Shown piece by piece: positions 1-11,630 of a DNA stretch of 64,000 bases. The notes beneath the pieces were generated by a model. The model saw only the letters and a program-made list of their open reading frames with translations, was not told where the DNA came from and made no database searches. The position numbers and the translations under genes are program-made. Origin of the DNA: Hanleya hanleyi (lineage: Eukaryota; Mollusca; Polyplacophora; Lepidopleurida; Hanleyidae); the NCBI GenBank assembly GCA_036873755.1, contig JAVTVY010033871.1, positions 1 through 64,000 on the forward strand, read 5' to 3'. How positions within the stretch are numbered: position 1 is the stretch's first letter; each line of letters starts with the position of its first letter.

Positions 1-690
1 TTGTTGTGGTCCTTAGGATAATGCGACACGAACTACAGTCCATTTCAACAATATATGAACATACATACAGCCTGCACCTCAAATGAATAAAACAGAGAGA
101 ATCCTAAATGTTCGTTTATACTCTCCCCACCTTTCACTCTCTAGTGCCTGGTGTCTCTACATGGTCATAACGGGCGAACCTGAGTGTTATTGCGTAATCT
201 GGCAGAATATTGCGAAATGTTTGAAGCGATCATGTCAGGCTGGAAATTCGTACTTGAAATTCAATTTTACATGTCTGTTCTGGGGGAATTCCCCTGCGGG
301 ACCCCAACAGCACGAAACAGTGCGATACCACTATTTGAGAATAGCGGGAAAATTATTTAAGCTACGATTAAATTAAATAAAGCAATAACATTTAGCTATG
401 ATAATATCCAGTAATAAAACAACTCAGCATTTAATGTGGGATATTCTTACATCGACCAAGCTGTGCTGGTAGTGACGTCATTGCTTCCTTTTACATCTAA
501 CCTACATAGTTATCACCGACGAATAATACGTCAACTCGCAAATTTGGGAGAGTTAGATTTGAGAATTGCGGGGAAACTATTGAAGCTAGGTGGAAACGGT
601 TGGCATTTTTCCGAAAGAGCTGCTCCTGGACAATACAAATCAATAAACTGCAACGCTGCACCTGCCGTAGATCCAAAGTTATAGCCTGTA
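1..690. other. No recognisable feature
   Basis: AT-rich sequence with only short open frames that lack domain signatures or paired splice sites. I see no repeat family shared with the rest of the window until about position 700, where the 433-bp repeat family begins. Confidence 0.5.
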
Positions 691-710
691 CAACATGTGT
701 TCCTTTTCTT

Positions 711-2533
711 ACAAAAATCAAGATGGCGGCCAAACTACGTAACCTAGGCTCAACATTTTTGCATATTCATGATCGCCATATCAGATAACATATATTTCGT
801 CACTTATCACGTCCAAATCCGTTACTTGAAAATTCGACCATTCTGATTGGCCACTGGCGGCCATTTTCTTTTACGGAGCAACTTCTCTAATCGGGTTTTG
901 AAAGACACTGATCTATTGATTATGTTTACCAAGTTTTGTGCTGATTGCTTAATTGGTTCCGGAAGAGTAAGGTTTAGAAGATTTTTTGCAAAACGGGGTA
1001 AATCCAAGATGGCCGCTGAACCCTTCGACCAATCACAACCAATTTTTAATATGCACTAGATCTCCGCATGTCTAATATGTGTGTGAAGTTTGGGCATGAT
1101 TGACCTGATGGTTGCTGAGATTTAGCACACACAAAATCATGGAGAAGAATAAGAATAAAAAGAATTGGAGCTGCGAGCAGCATCGAGCCGGACACCAGGT
1201 CTACACAGTGCCTAGTATCCAGGCCTATGCCGGAATGTGACCGCCAATTGCCTTCACAAAATATCTCAGCAGCCTTGTAATCTCTACCTATCAAGGTTCA
1301 AGAGAACAAACGCTTGCAATATGGATAAGGTTTATCACAAAATTCGTGTGTTCATATTCCAACAATTTTGATTGGTCGATGGTGGCCATCTTTTTTAACG
1401 GATGAAGTTTTTACCTCTAAGAATGAGAGAACTCAATCCATTGATCATGTGTACCAAGTTTCACAACGATCGGAACAGCGGTTTCAGAAGAGAAGATCGT
1501 TGAAGGTTTGGCGCTAAATCCAATATGGCCGCCAAACCATTCAGCCAATCAAAAATATTTGCTTTCAGTGCAACAGACCATGGCCTTCCCGATATATCGC
1601 AGTGACCTAGAAATCCGTATCTATCAGGGTTCAAGAGAATAAGCCGTTGCAAAATTGGCAAAGTTTTTCACAGAATTCAAGATGGCGGCCAAACCACGTG
1701 ACCTAGCAGCAAAATTTTTGCATATTCGTGATCGCCATGTCCAATAACATATATTTCATAACTGTTCCGGTCCAAATCCGTTACTTGAAAATTCGATCAT
1801 TTTGATTGGTTGATGGCGGCCATCTTTTTAACCGATGAACTTTATGAGTCATAATGTGGGAGAACTCTGTCCATTGATCATGTGTACCAAGTTTCACAAC
1901 GACCGAAGCAGCGGTTTCAGAAGAGAAGATCGTTGAAGGTTTGGAGCTAAATCCAATATGGCCGCCAAACGATTCAGCCAATCGAAAATATTCGCTTTCA
2001 GTCCAACAGATCATGGCCTTCCCGACATATCGCAGTGACCTAGAAATCCGTATCTATCAGGGTTCAAGAGAATAAGCCGTTGCAAAATTGGCAAAGTTTT
2101 TCACAGAATTCAAGATGGCGGCCAAACCACGTGACCTGGGAGCAAAATTTTTGCATATTCATGATCGCCATGTCCTATAACATATATTACATAACTCCGG
2201 TCAAAATCCGTTACTTGTAAATCCGACCATTTTGATTGGTCGATGGCGGCCATCTTTTTTAACGGATGAACTTTAAAAGTCATAATATACGAGAACTCTG
2301 TCCATTGATCATGTGTACCAAGTTTCACAGCGATCGGTTCAGCAGTGTCAGAGGAGAAGATCGTTGAAGGTTTTAAGCTTAATCCAAGATGGCCGCCAAG
2401 GCATCTGACCAATCAGAATCAACTTAGTACAAACATTAGATCTCATCCCCAAGAACATATCCTGTAAGTTTGGTCTTAATCCACCGTACCGTTCTTGAGA
2501 TATCTGTGACACAAAATCATGTGGAATAAGAAT
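711..2533 (+). repeat. Array of diverged ~433-bp repeat units
   Basis: Four partly deleted copies of one repeat lie head to tail. The landmark gatggcggccaaac recurs at 722, 1681 and 2114; the last two are 433 bp apart. A second landmark (tgtgtaccaagtttcac) recurs near 1449, 1885 and 2316. The copy around 1250-1680 lacks the unit start. The first and last copies end in an ATAAGAATAA-type tail after an acacaaaatcatg block, which looks like the 3' end of a short retroposon. Short open frames inside the units are shared between copies and carry no known domain, so I treat the array as non-coding. Confidence 0.75.
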
Positions 2534-2633
2534 AATAATCCGAACAATAATAAAGAAGTCTTCCGATCTTCATCGGAAGCCTTAATAATCCGAACAATAA
2601 TAAAGAAGTCTTCCGATCTTCATCGGAAGCCTT
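2534..2633. repeat. 50-bp direct duplication, each copy with a perfect hairpin
   Basis: Two adjacent identical 50-bp copies (2534-2583 and 2584-2633) follow the tail of the 433-bp array. Each holds the arms CTTCCGAT and ATCGGAAG around a 4-nt CTTC loop (2560-2579 and 2610-2629). Such an ending suggests the terminus of a short non-autonomous element, but no partner end was identified. Confidence 0.8.
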
Positions 2634-2640
2634 AATAAGG

Positions 2641-5140
2641 AAATGTCATGAGAAGTTTCATTTTCCCTGCACACGTTAACTTCACGATCGCGATTTCTGC
2701 GGACCTCGGATAACCTTTCTAATAAAAAACAGGCGTTGAACTACAACTCAGAGGTTAATAAACCTGATTACATGTCATGGAATTGTGAAATTATAATAGT
2801 ATGTCTTAGGAGACACAATTCTCCAGATGTATAGGGATAGTTTTTCTCTTTGGGAAACCAGAGGAATTAACATCACCTTGGGTGCATCGTACAGTATACC
2901 GGTATATTTCGTCAAATTTATGATAATATTTGAATGCAAAAGTTCAATAAAAATCATTCTCTCAAAATGCACCATTTGTACAATGAAAAATTCCAAAAAT
3001 AGTCTTTGAAAGACTCTATGGAAGCGAAGTTTTCGAGCACCACCTCAGAAAATACAGTTCTAATATTTCCGGAATATAAATCCGGCTCCTGCTCCGCATT
3101 CAGCTAAATAAATAATAAATTAATAAATACTAAAAATACCACGGGCTGATTTTGTACCGTACTGTCGATGTTAAATTTCCTTGTTCACTTCTTTCCGTGT
3201 TAGATTTCTGGTGTATAAACTGACCTTGTGAATACTAAAAATGGGCCACGACGGACTTCACGACGGACTTCACTCATTCTGAACGGGATCTACAGGACAG
3301 GCCGATGGGGTCGGCTAGCTCAACAGATAAGGCCGTTTTGATGACAGTGTAAAACAATGCAATAAATAAATAACCTGGCTCCGAGTCTGGGTCCGAGTTT
3401 ATTATGCGAAACAAACCCCGAGAGAATCAGGCTCCGAGATTTAGCATGAAATCCGGTTCCGGGTCCGTCGCCAACTCCGGAAATTAGTAACACCCAATCT
3501 TGTCACATGACCCGGCGGATTCAATATGAAAACTTCCTGATTCAACAAGACAGGAATAAATGCGTTTCGTTTTGGTTTTTGATCCCAGTCTGCTCAGTGG
3601 GCCAGTTTTACAATGATTATGCTAAGCGGGATAAATAATGTGCCAAAAAGGCCTTTTCAGAAAAGTACAGATGCGGCATTTTTGATGTTACAGCGATTAA
3701 ATTCAGTGATCGTTTGTCAAGCAAAGTGCAATTTAGCAACCGCAATTTTTCTGACTAAACAAAAATAAAAAAGTGGTAAAATTTGCGGAGGTAAAGAGAG
3801 AGTTGTGAGAGAAATTACAGGCTCGACTACTTGGGCTAGATTGTATACTATTGATTGAGGGTAACCTTGTGAAATTCCACCAAGGCAATTTGCCGTTCTC
3901 TATTTTTTCCGAGATGGTTACCCGCATAGTGGGATCAGACTATAATATTTTTATTATTTTATGTATTTTTATATAAAAAAATATAGTAAATTTCGGACGA
4001 CAACAGAATTTCCGACAACGCCATGTTCGGAAAAATCCTGCACCAATTCCCTCTGCATATATCCCTTTACTCATTACGTCTTCTTGCTTGTTTGCCACAA
4101 CTCTTTTCCCTGTTCATGACCTTCGACTTAAGCTCATCCACAGCCCCCTTTTTTCTCACCTGTCCCGCGGGCAGGTTACTAGCTACCCATGCTGAGTTCC
4201 ACATTTTATTTCCATGGATTTTATCCAAACCAGATTTTCTTAATTGCTAACATGTTTAGCTCGTTTTAGGTGGGGTAAGGCGATCCACTCCCTCGCGCTG
4301 GTGTCCCCGGGGAAATGTTTCAATGCATGAGGGGATGGTCACAGACCTTATCTCTGCTTCGCGCACTGTCCATTTCTTCTTAGCCCAGCTTCATGGTTAG
4401 AGACTGGGCGGTGGTTTATGGTGGGTTATTCGACGACTAGGACATTCAATTTTAACTATTTGGGTCTTTGTGATCACTTATTAAACAGTTTACACCGCAT
4501 CCTACCTTACAAGTCTTATTAAGTATCTTGTCTTTGTTTCATGAACCCTAACCCTAACCTCAAACGCACATGAGCTTTCGTTTTACCATCTTCATTTTAT
4601 CAAGCGAATTTCTACGTTCCCAATTCGAAATTTCCTTGATATATTTGGCCCCCTTCAATGTTCAAAGGACTTATAAATAGACATGAGACGTCACTGACCT
4701 CGAAAACATTCGAAAGCCGAAATGGGTCGCACAAGAGCGTTATTGATTGGCTGACCTATATAGTGAGCTAATACAAACACCATATTACGAGGAAGGACGC
4801 TGCAAATAGAGTATGATGTCACTCTACTCACAATCGACGTGTACGTTCTGATTGGTTCGTCTCTCGTTCATAGGTGAAAGCATCACCTCCGATTTTGAAC
4901 GCCGAGGGTGTAAAATAAATCAAGGCAGGTTCGAAGTGGGAACGCAGAAATTGCCTGGATAAAATGAAGATCTCCTTTTACAAGCACGATCCTAAATTAA
5001 TCCTGTTCAAAATTTTGAACTATAGAGCATTGGGACGTGATATGGAAGAAGCATGCCACTCTGATACCAAAATGAATACTTTTCAAGAATACCGAAATAG
5101 AGAAGTCAAAAAATCACGATATTTGGAATTGTGATTTCAA
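2641..5140. other. Intergenic sequence, no gene seen
   Basis: No supported exon. Around 3060-3480 there are scattered copies of a GGCTCCGAGTCC-like motif, a degenerate low-complexity patch. A run of CCCTAACC-type units near 4546-4560 is too short to be telomeric. Short open frames at 3733-3927 (minus) and 4023-4250 (plus) show no domain. Confidence 0.5.
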
Positions 5141-5372
5141 ATTGATTTTTAAAACAGGTCAGGTCTAATATTGAATATAAATTCTAGAAATATAATTAAA
5201 ATTGAATGTTTTGTCTCTCAAGGTGGGTCAGTATTCTTAATACATGGCAACTGTCAATTGATTTTTAAAACAGATGAGGTCTAATATTGAATATAAATGC
5301 GAGAAATATAATTAAAATTGAATGTTTTGTCTCTCAAGGAAGGATCAATATTTTTAATACACGGCAACGGTC
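5141..5372. repeat. 116-bp tandem duplication
   Basis: The block starting attgatttttaaaacag at 5141 is repeated at 5257, and both copies run on through a shared gaatgttttgtctctcaagg stretch. The copies differ at a handful of bases, so this is a fairly recent local duplication. Small open frames at 5287-5596 arise from it and have no domain content. Confidence 0.8.
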
Positions 5373-6184
5373 AATTATCTGTTTCTTTCTTGAATGTTCT
5401 TCGCAGCCACATCTTATGTTTTGCTTTTCTTTTACAGCTGATTTTCATAATAGTTGGCAATATATCTTTCAGTGAAAACAAAGTACATGCCTTGACTGAA
5501 TCAAAACATCACATGCAACTTTGCTCTTTCTATCTGAAGTTACATGTACCAACCTCTAGTAAGATTTGGTGTGTTTCTAGGAGTCTCATTGGCTGAATGG
5601 CTGTTTCAAAACCCATCACCCAATCAGAGAAGAGCATGACAGTCGAAATTAACTTGTAAGTTTGCAACTTCAGACACAACAAAACTGTTCAGTTTCACAC
5701 TTGCCAGATCAACATTGCGGTTTTTTTTAAATCACATCAGTCACAAACGGTAAACTATTATGAAATCTCATTCGAAATGGATTCAAAAGAGCTATAGATG
5801 CTCAAGATCATCCTAGCGGTGATGCGTCCAGAACAACGTTAGGTTAGATATCAGTTTACTTTGTTTAACGGTCCTAAGAATTTCCCAGAGATGATCTTCA
5901 GTCATTTTAATATCCCAAAACTAAGTCATCCTATGTTTCCCATAGGCCTACGTATGTAAAAAGGGGTGCACGTATCTAATTAATCAAAGGCAGTGCGTCT
6001 GAAATAGATGTGTCTTTGATGGGCAAGGTCCGGATATTGAATGACGGACAAAACGATTGTCGGGAAGTAAACACTCATATCGTGGAAATATTTTTGTCTT
6101 TTCTATTTTGCGAAAGAATAAATTGCAAGCGTGTGTACTTAAGGAATTTAGAATCGATTGAAATGAACGATCTTCTATTCTTAC

Positions 6185-6325
6185 CTTGATAACAATCAGT
6201 TCCCATGTATCCAGCGGGGCATCCGCTGCTGCTACAGGCACCACTGATCTTGTTACAAACTTCTCTTGTAGTCCTGCAGTTACACGATCTGGCGCATTCA
6301 TTTCCGAACCAGTAGTCCCCACATT
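6185..6325 (-). CDS. Internal exon: EGF-like module of MEGF-like receptor (left gene)
   Basis: On the minus strand an acceptor (ttgtattatacag) precedes 6325 and a donor (caag/gtaagaat) follows 6185. The 141-bp exon encodes one EGF-like module: it starts ECGDYWFGNECARSCNC and ends CPAGYMGTDCYQ, with the regular Cys spacing of MEGF/scavenger-receptor repeats. It is phase 1 at both ends and joins in frame to the F5/8C exon at 7256-7459. The role is presumably extracellular ligand or pathogen binding; that is inferred from the family. No further exon was found at lower coordinates, so the gene may continue beyond the window start. The opposite-frame ORF over the same bases is a shadow. Confidence 0.85.
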
Positions 6326-6649
6326 CTGTATAATACAATTCTATTTTAGTATTTTTCAGCATGTTTCTTTAACGACCTCAAATAGTTGAACGGCAAAGTT
6401 CATAGCAGTTATTTCGAAGTTCGCTGATTATCTTGCCTTAGCGCGACTTTACGCATATTCTCATATGCATATTTCCCAGAGGCTAAGCAAAATGTCGTTT
6501 ACATTACTTTAACCATATCATTTATGGACGATTGTTTGTCTGCCACGATCCTGAGATTATGTATACCAGATAATGGCTGCTCCTGATATAAGAAAGCTAT
6601 AGCTGTCTCAAGTCAGAGATGATTTTGTCTGCGTGGCAGTAAAACATTT

Positions 6650-6735
6650 CTAGATCTAGATCGTCATATGACTCCTTGTCAGTACTCCGGCATATTTTCC
6701 CATCACCCTTATTATATTGCGTTTAATGGCTCCGA
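6650..6735 (+). repeat. Fragment of dispersed repeat R
   Basis: The stretch containing cttgtcagtactccggcat followed by cccatcaccc matches the reverse complement of 24370-24430 and the forward sequence near 40690 and 42250. It is a short piece of the 3' region of the RT-bearing repeat described at 34.5 and 27.5 kb, and it lies in the putative intron between the EGF and F5/8C exons. Confidence 0.55.
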
Positions 6736-7255
6736 TTTTCCTTCATTCCGTTTTATTCTTCACATGGCGCCTTGTACAAGTCGTAATTGAGGTGTTGAAT
6801 GTGGTCAATAACTAAACTGTAAATGTGGTATCTCTTGTACTAGAAGACATCTTGGTAAATATCGTCATTGTAGATAGACTATAAACTTCCATTCCTCCTA
6901 TAACGGATGTTTCCGCCCACCGACTCTTTCATTTCATTCATATCACAGATATTCAAAATCTCTGGTCACCTGTCACGTCGGGGGTAACATAACAACTTGG
7001 TCTACACAATCAGTTAAATATTTGTATTTTTTCCATAAATTTGCGATCGGTATGACATTTGCGAACTGGATTACTAAGGACCAGTGACATTATCCCATGC
7101 AGACTACGTAAAATGTAAATATGTCGCATTATTGTATAAGAATGACAAGTACCCATCAGAACGGCTACTGAAGTAAGTAAGAACGGAAACAGAACACAAG
7201 TCGAACAGAAACAGCCAGGCATTTAAACAATCGTTTTCATTTTGATCTGTCTTAC

Positions 7256-7459
7256 CATATACTAGGAATTCTCGAATATTCAAGATTGCGAGATCTTTCG
7301 GAATAGTAATTCGAACATATTGACCCATCAGTGGCCGAGTACAGTTGATATCGAAGATCGGACTCTCGCCTGTTGACGTGTCTCGATAACATATCTCAAA
7401 ACTGCTAAAGGTTGAATGGTTACTGACGTCTATCCGGAATCCTTGTATTCTGTCTTCAT
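7256..7459 (-). CDS. Internal exon: second half of F5/8 type C (fucolectin-like) domain
   Basis: The acceptor (tatttgtttccag) precedes 7459 and the donor (tatg/gtaagaca) follows 7256, giving a 204-bp phase-1 exon. It encodes the C-terminal half of a discoidin/F5-8C domain of the fucolectin (FTP) type: EDRIQGFRIDVS, ICYRDTSTGESP, INCTRPLMGQYVRITIP, then a closing REFLVY. It joins in frame to the preceding half-domain exon (8408-8611) through a split Tyr codon, and to the EGF exon (6185-6325) through a split Glu codon. Such domains bind carbohydrate or protein ligands; the ligand here is unknown. Confidence 0.85.
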
Positions 7460-8407
7460 CTGGAAACAAATAAACGAGAGTTATATTACAAAGTTTAATG
7501 GATCCTCCCGTCATGGATTTTTCCCTGGTTTGTCGTTTTTTTCGCCATTCTTATTTTTAAAGTGGTCGAGTTAAACGAGAACACGGACACACGATTACGA
7601 GTTAAGCTTTTCTCACACGAGTTACGTCCCTTCAATATGGGACAAGGATTCCTGCACGCAAGTTTCCGTGTTAATGTGTAGCGTAATAGCTCACGTATAT
7701 CGCTTGCTGAAGTTAAGAATTCTTCGAATTCCAGAGCTCCAGAGATAATTGAACGAACGTGAATGAATATGTGCCTATTGTCGCGATCAACAGGGTTTTT
7801 ATTTCGAATTGTCTACTATGCATGCTAATTCGATTGTACACTCGGCAAAACATCATTAGTGGACTTCTTGGAATAGTCCGTACATGGCATAGACGTAGAA
7901 TCTTATATGGTTACCTTATAACAGCCATTCTGTATAACAACTGCGGATGGGATCTTTAACAGTGTGTTTTCGGTGCCGGTGTTCAGAGGTGTAACAAAGC
8001 TCGCCACTATAGTGACACACTGAGTATTTTGGATAAATGAACAACGTTTGTGGGTGAAACAGGCTCAAATACGCATTCATGTACGCAATCAGTCAGCAAA
8101 AAGAATGTGATAACAGAACAAAACAAGACTAATATTGAAATATGTTCCATTCGAAACGACCAATTTGCCAGTATATCTCAACGTTGTAAGGAATTATTAA
8201 ATCGCGTACAAATTAGCTGTTGAACTGAACGGTTGTTATATTTAAGCTATATTACGCGACGAAATATCAATTAGATTTTGTATGGGGAACATCATTCAAA
8301 ATGTTCGAATAATTATATATGTTTGCGTTGTTGTCTGACAGACTGAGCAAGCTTCGTTAGAGTGAGGATTGTAACTCAATCATCTGAATCAGTCATAACG
8401 TTCTTAC

Positions 8408-8611
8408 ATTCCAGTCTGTTGTAGATCTTCAATGAGTAAATATAGCCAATACGGTCCAGCTTCACCCAGAGGTATGGGTTTCCCTCCTTCTTCGAGGCAT
8501 ATACCGTATCCAATATTCCATCAAATCCATTAATCCCGCTGTATGTGTCTGAGAACCTAGATCTCCAGTCTATCGAGTCACCAGTTTCTGGGGTGTCGAG
8601 AACGATATTCC
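8408..8611 (-). CDS. Internal exon: first half of F5/8 type C (fucolectin-like) domain
   Basis: A 204-bp exon with acceptor ctatgtggcag before 8611 and donor ggaat/gtaagaac after 8408. It encodes the N-terminal half of the domain: NIVLDTPETGDS, then GINGFDGILDTVY, YLWVKLDRIGYIYSLKIYNRLE. These match the usual order of strand, surface loop, 'W-V-L-D' core and 'YNR' edge. Phase is 1 at both ends and the two halves together give about 136 residues, the normal size of the fold. The canonical R-x-D fucose-contact signature of F-type lectins is not evident after YNR, so sugar binding is uncertain. Confidence 0.83.
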
Positions 8612-10040
8612 CTGCCACATAGAAAGAGGAGATGATTATTAACATCGGATATTGTCATTTTTCATGTTTCATATTTCACTGCAAATGTGTCGAAAATACA
8701 TTATTTCTGCCAAACCTAGGTTGACCATCATTTGACCATCATGTGCATATTTCCATCTGTTCGGAATTCTGTAGCGCATCCCCCTACATTTTCGTTCAAT
8801 AATTCATATTCCGTTGAAATTAACTTGTCACGGGCAGTTTTTTTTCTTTTAATGTCCACAAGCCATCTATCAGTGATAGATGATCACGACAATAATGGAT
8901 TTGAAGACATATATGTACGCAATGTCAGAGTGAAGTAGTAAAAACGTATCGGATATCGGATTCTATAGATCTTGTACCATGACTATCATTATCGCTTATC
9001 CTTTGTCACCTTGTTGAATATGTTGGATGCACGTGTCAAATCCAACATTCGTCATCTATCCGTCGTCCATAAATAAATGGTTAGCGATAACATCAGAGCA
9101 GGCATGGTATGGAGGTTAACACACGCTCGGAAAAAACTGTAGTGTCGCAAGAAAGTATTTGGATTGGGAGGAAATGATTCATCGTTTGAATTTTGAAATA
9201 CGTGTTAGAAAAATTATACGCTTGTTACTGGGCTATAATGAATCGGATATGGGCATGTGACCTTGGCTACATTTCCAATCGCGCCCCTTATGTTAATGGG
9301 GCACGGACGTATGAACTGTTTCAAGTAACCGCATGCGCTGTCGATCTTGTTAATGTGGAGTACTTTTGAAAAGCGCGCGCCAGTTGTTCTTCGTTGACGT
9401 GACCCAGATCCTCCAAGTCACATGACGTTGCCGGTTGGCTCGAAAAATGTTTGCACAAATTCATTGACTTGTTTGGGGATAATAAGACTAAGAAAAATAA
9501 CTTTAACGGGGTTTCAAAAATGTCGTTTATGATAAGAATTGTTATCGATTTCAGGTATTTGAGGCATCACCACCCTTAGGTTCATCTCGCAGTAAAATCT
9601 TATTGTAAAATGGGCCGAAGTTTGTATCTACAAGACCGATCTACCATCATGAAATCTGTATTGATGGCTAGTGTCATTTCTCAGATACATTTCTACGTCG
9701 TTCGCAAGAGTTTATTGTAACTTTAGTCATGTAGTTCTGAAGTAATTTCAGTAAACCAGAAGTTATTCGCATGAAGGTGCATTCATATGACAGTTAGAGA
9801 GAGCAACCATAAAGTTCAATTTGCGCACGTGCCACAATCGCCCTTGTGGTGTGGCGCGATTATCAGTTGGGAACAAATCAGACAGTACATTTGTATGATA
9901 GACATGCAGTTGCCTGGTGCTTCCCGAATTCGATTACATTTAACTTTACAAAGATTGAATAACCAGACGAGTAAAATGTATGGGCACACAATTGAGCGGT
10001 AATGTCATAGTGGCAATGCAGCAGTTCAAGTCGAACTCAC
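8612..10040. other. Intron, no feature seen
   Basis: This 1.43-kb stretch separates the EGF exon at 10041 from the F5/8C exon at 8611. I see no transposon domain or tandem repeat in it. The plus-strand ORFs at 8732-8938 and 9787-10002 lack domains and splice context. Confidence 0.5.
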
Positions 10041-10178
10041 GTCTCTGGCAGGTCGATCCATCCCATCCTCTCTCACATACTCCTCCACCACATACTCCAG
10101 TCGTTAGATCCTGACATTGTGATTGGTCACCACAATGACATGTATACTGACAAGGCGGGATCTGAGATATGCACTGAC
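10041..10178 (-). CDS. Internal exon: EGF-like module upstream of the F5/8C domain
   Basis: This exon is not evident as a long ORF but is clear on the minus strand. An acceptor (ttgtgttacag) precedes 10178 and a donor (gagac/gtgagttc) follows 10041. The 138-bp phase-1 exon encodes QCISQIPPCQYTCHCGD, then QCQDLTTGVCGGGVCERGWD and GSTCQR, with eight or more cysteines in EGF-like spacing. It joins in frame with 8408-8611 through a split Arg codon. It is the most 5' exon I can support for the left gene. The signal-peptide exon must lie further right, beyond the LINE and solo LTR, or has been lost. Confidence 0.83.
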
Positions 10179-10557
10179 CTGTAACACAAAATACCCATAT
10201 AGATATACATGGTTAACAGTATACTTGGAGCATTACAATAACGAGCAGACTTTCGTGCCCCCCCAAAAACGTTGTGTCATAGCCTTGCCGAAACAAACTG
10301 ATAAAGGATTGTAATTTGAGATATGTTTCCCGAACAAAATAACATCCTTTGCTGGACAGCGAGTCGAGAAGCCGGATGGCATCACACAACAGTTCGTTAA
10401 CATGCTAAATTACTGACCGTTCTGAAACTCCCAAGATGTTAGCGAAAGATGTTAGATGCAAAACAGCGTAAACAACAGCAATCATGATGGCAGCCAACAC
10501 AAAATACACGAATATTACAGGTGGATTAACAAAGGCAGGTGGTATGCTCAAATGCCC

Positions 10558-10740
10558 AAGATAAGATAAGTGAAGATAGTTTCTTTATTGTTGATGTTGA
10601 TCAAGAACAACATTAGCGCACTAGGCGCTATTATTATCGACATAAAATACATATTTTTACATATGAAAGAACAAATAACAAAAATATAAACAGACAGATA
10701 TATTATACGCATTGCTTAAAATCCATTTAGTAAAACCATC
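10558..10740 (-). mobile_element. 3' end of CR1/jockey-group LINE
   Basis: Read on the minus strand, this is the 3' untranslated end of the LINE whose coding part starts at 11630. It finishes with CAATAAAGAAACTATC and a short CTTATCTTAT-like tail near 10558-10590. The solo LTR at 10741-11626 separates it from the coding part, so the LTR landed inside the LINE. Confidence 0.55.
10737..10740. repeat. 4-bp target-site duplication, left copy (CATC)
   Basis: CATC directly precedes the TG of the solo LTR and is repeated at 11627-11630 directly after its terminal CA. Confidence 0.8.
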
Positions 10741-11626
10741 TGTCATGGTATTACAGTGTGGAACTTAGGTGAACTTATTGACCTCCTGTTCTGTGGTAAA
10801 TATGTTTACGAATTTTCTAGTAATCATGACCGATTTAGTGTTAGTCATCCATCTGGAATATTCTCGTATTTCTGACCGATTTATCCTGAGTGATTTGTGT
10901 GTCACCCGTTTTGTGTTTTCTCGAAGATTCGATTTTACAAATGGCTGCTTTACGAAAACCCGTATGATACGGTTAGATATACTACAGCGCCATCTGTACA
11001 TTCATCAAAAGACCCAGTATGATACTATAGGCTATACTTGGGCGCCATCTGTACAATAGTTGTTTACTTTGGAAGTTTCTGGAATATGAAAACATTTATT
11101 TATCTGGGTTGATTAATGTGGAAATTTCTAGTTCTTGTAATTGTATCTGGGTTAAATATTACGTCATGTTGTACCGATGACACTTTGTTGACCTGATAGA
11201 ATAATCTCGAATTTCCGGTAAGTGTATATAATGCGTGTTGATCAGTTGTGGGCAGGAATTGAACATTCTGGGAGATTCGAACGGCTTACATTGGGTGCAT
11301 AACTGGACATTTGACATTACTTGGATTATATTCCTGTTGGCTGTGTTTGACCGCTGTATTATTCCTGTTGGCTCTACGGGATTGAACTTACGAAAACTGG
11401 ACCCCAGCTGAGCGTTATTGACTGAGAAAATACCGGGATTCCTGCACGTTACGAACTGTACGTTGATACGAACTTTGAGAGATACACTGGTATAACAGTC
11501 AACAGTAAGGTTTTTATTTGTTATTATTTGCTGTATTGACCTAACTTAGTTTGTATTGTAAATAAATCTTTGTACTCGACTTCACAAATCTTTCTGTTGC
11601 GTTTTTCTATTATCGTAGACGTAACA
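10741..11626 (+). mobile_element. Solo LTR of the Gmr1-like retrotransposon family
   Basis: It begins TGTCATGGTATTACAG and ends CGTAGACGTAACA, the same ends as the 3' LTR at 62438-63379, and is alignable over most of its length. It lacks roughly 27 bp near its start and about 40 bp in the middle and has scattered substitutions, so it belongs to an older or sister subfamily. A TATA-like tatataatg lies near 11226 and AATAAA near 11560. A 4-bp duplication (CATC) flanks it and no internal region is present, so it is a solo LTR left by LTR-LTR recombination. Confidence 0.92.
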
Positions 11627-11630
11627 CATC
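11627..11630. repeat. 4-bp target-site duplication, right copy (CATC)
   Basis: Matches 10737-10740 on the other side of the solo LTR. Confidence 0.8.

Noticed and set aside
3300..3345. A-box-like tagctcaacagat suggesting a tRNA or SINE
   Set aside because: No B box follows at the required distance.
4546..4562. Telomere-like CCCTAACCC repeats
   Set aside because: Only about two and a half units; chance or minor interstitial repeat.
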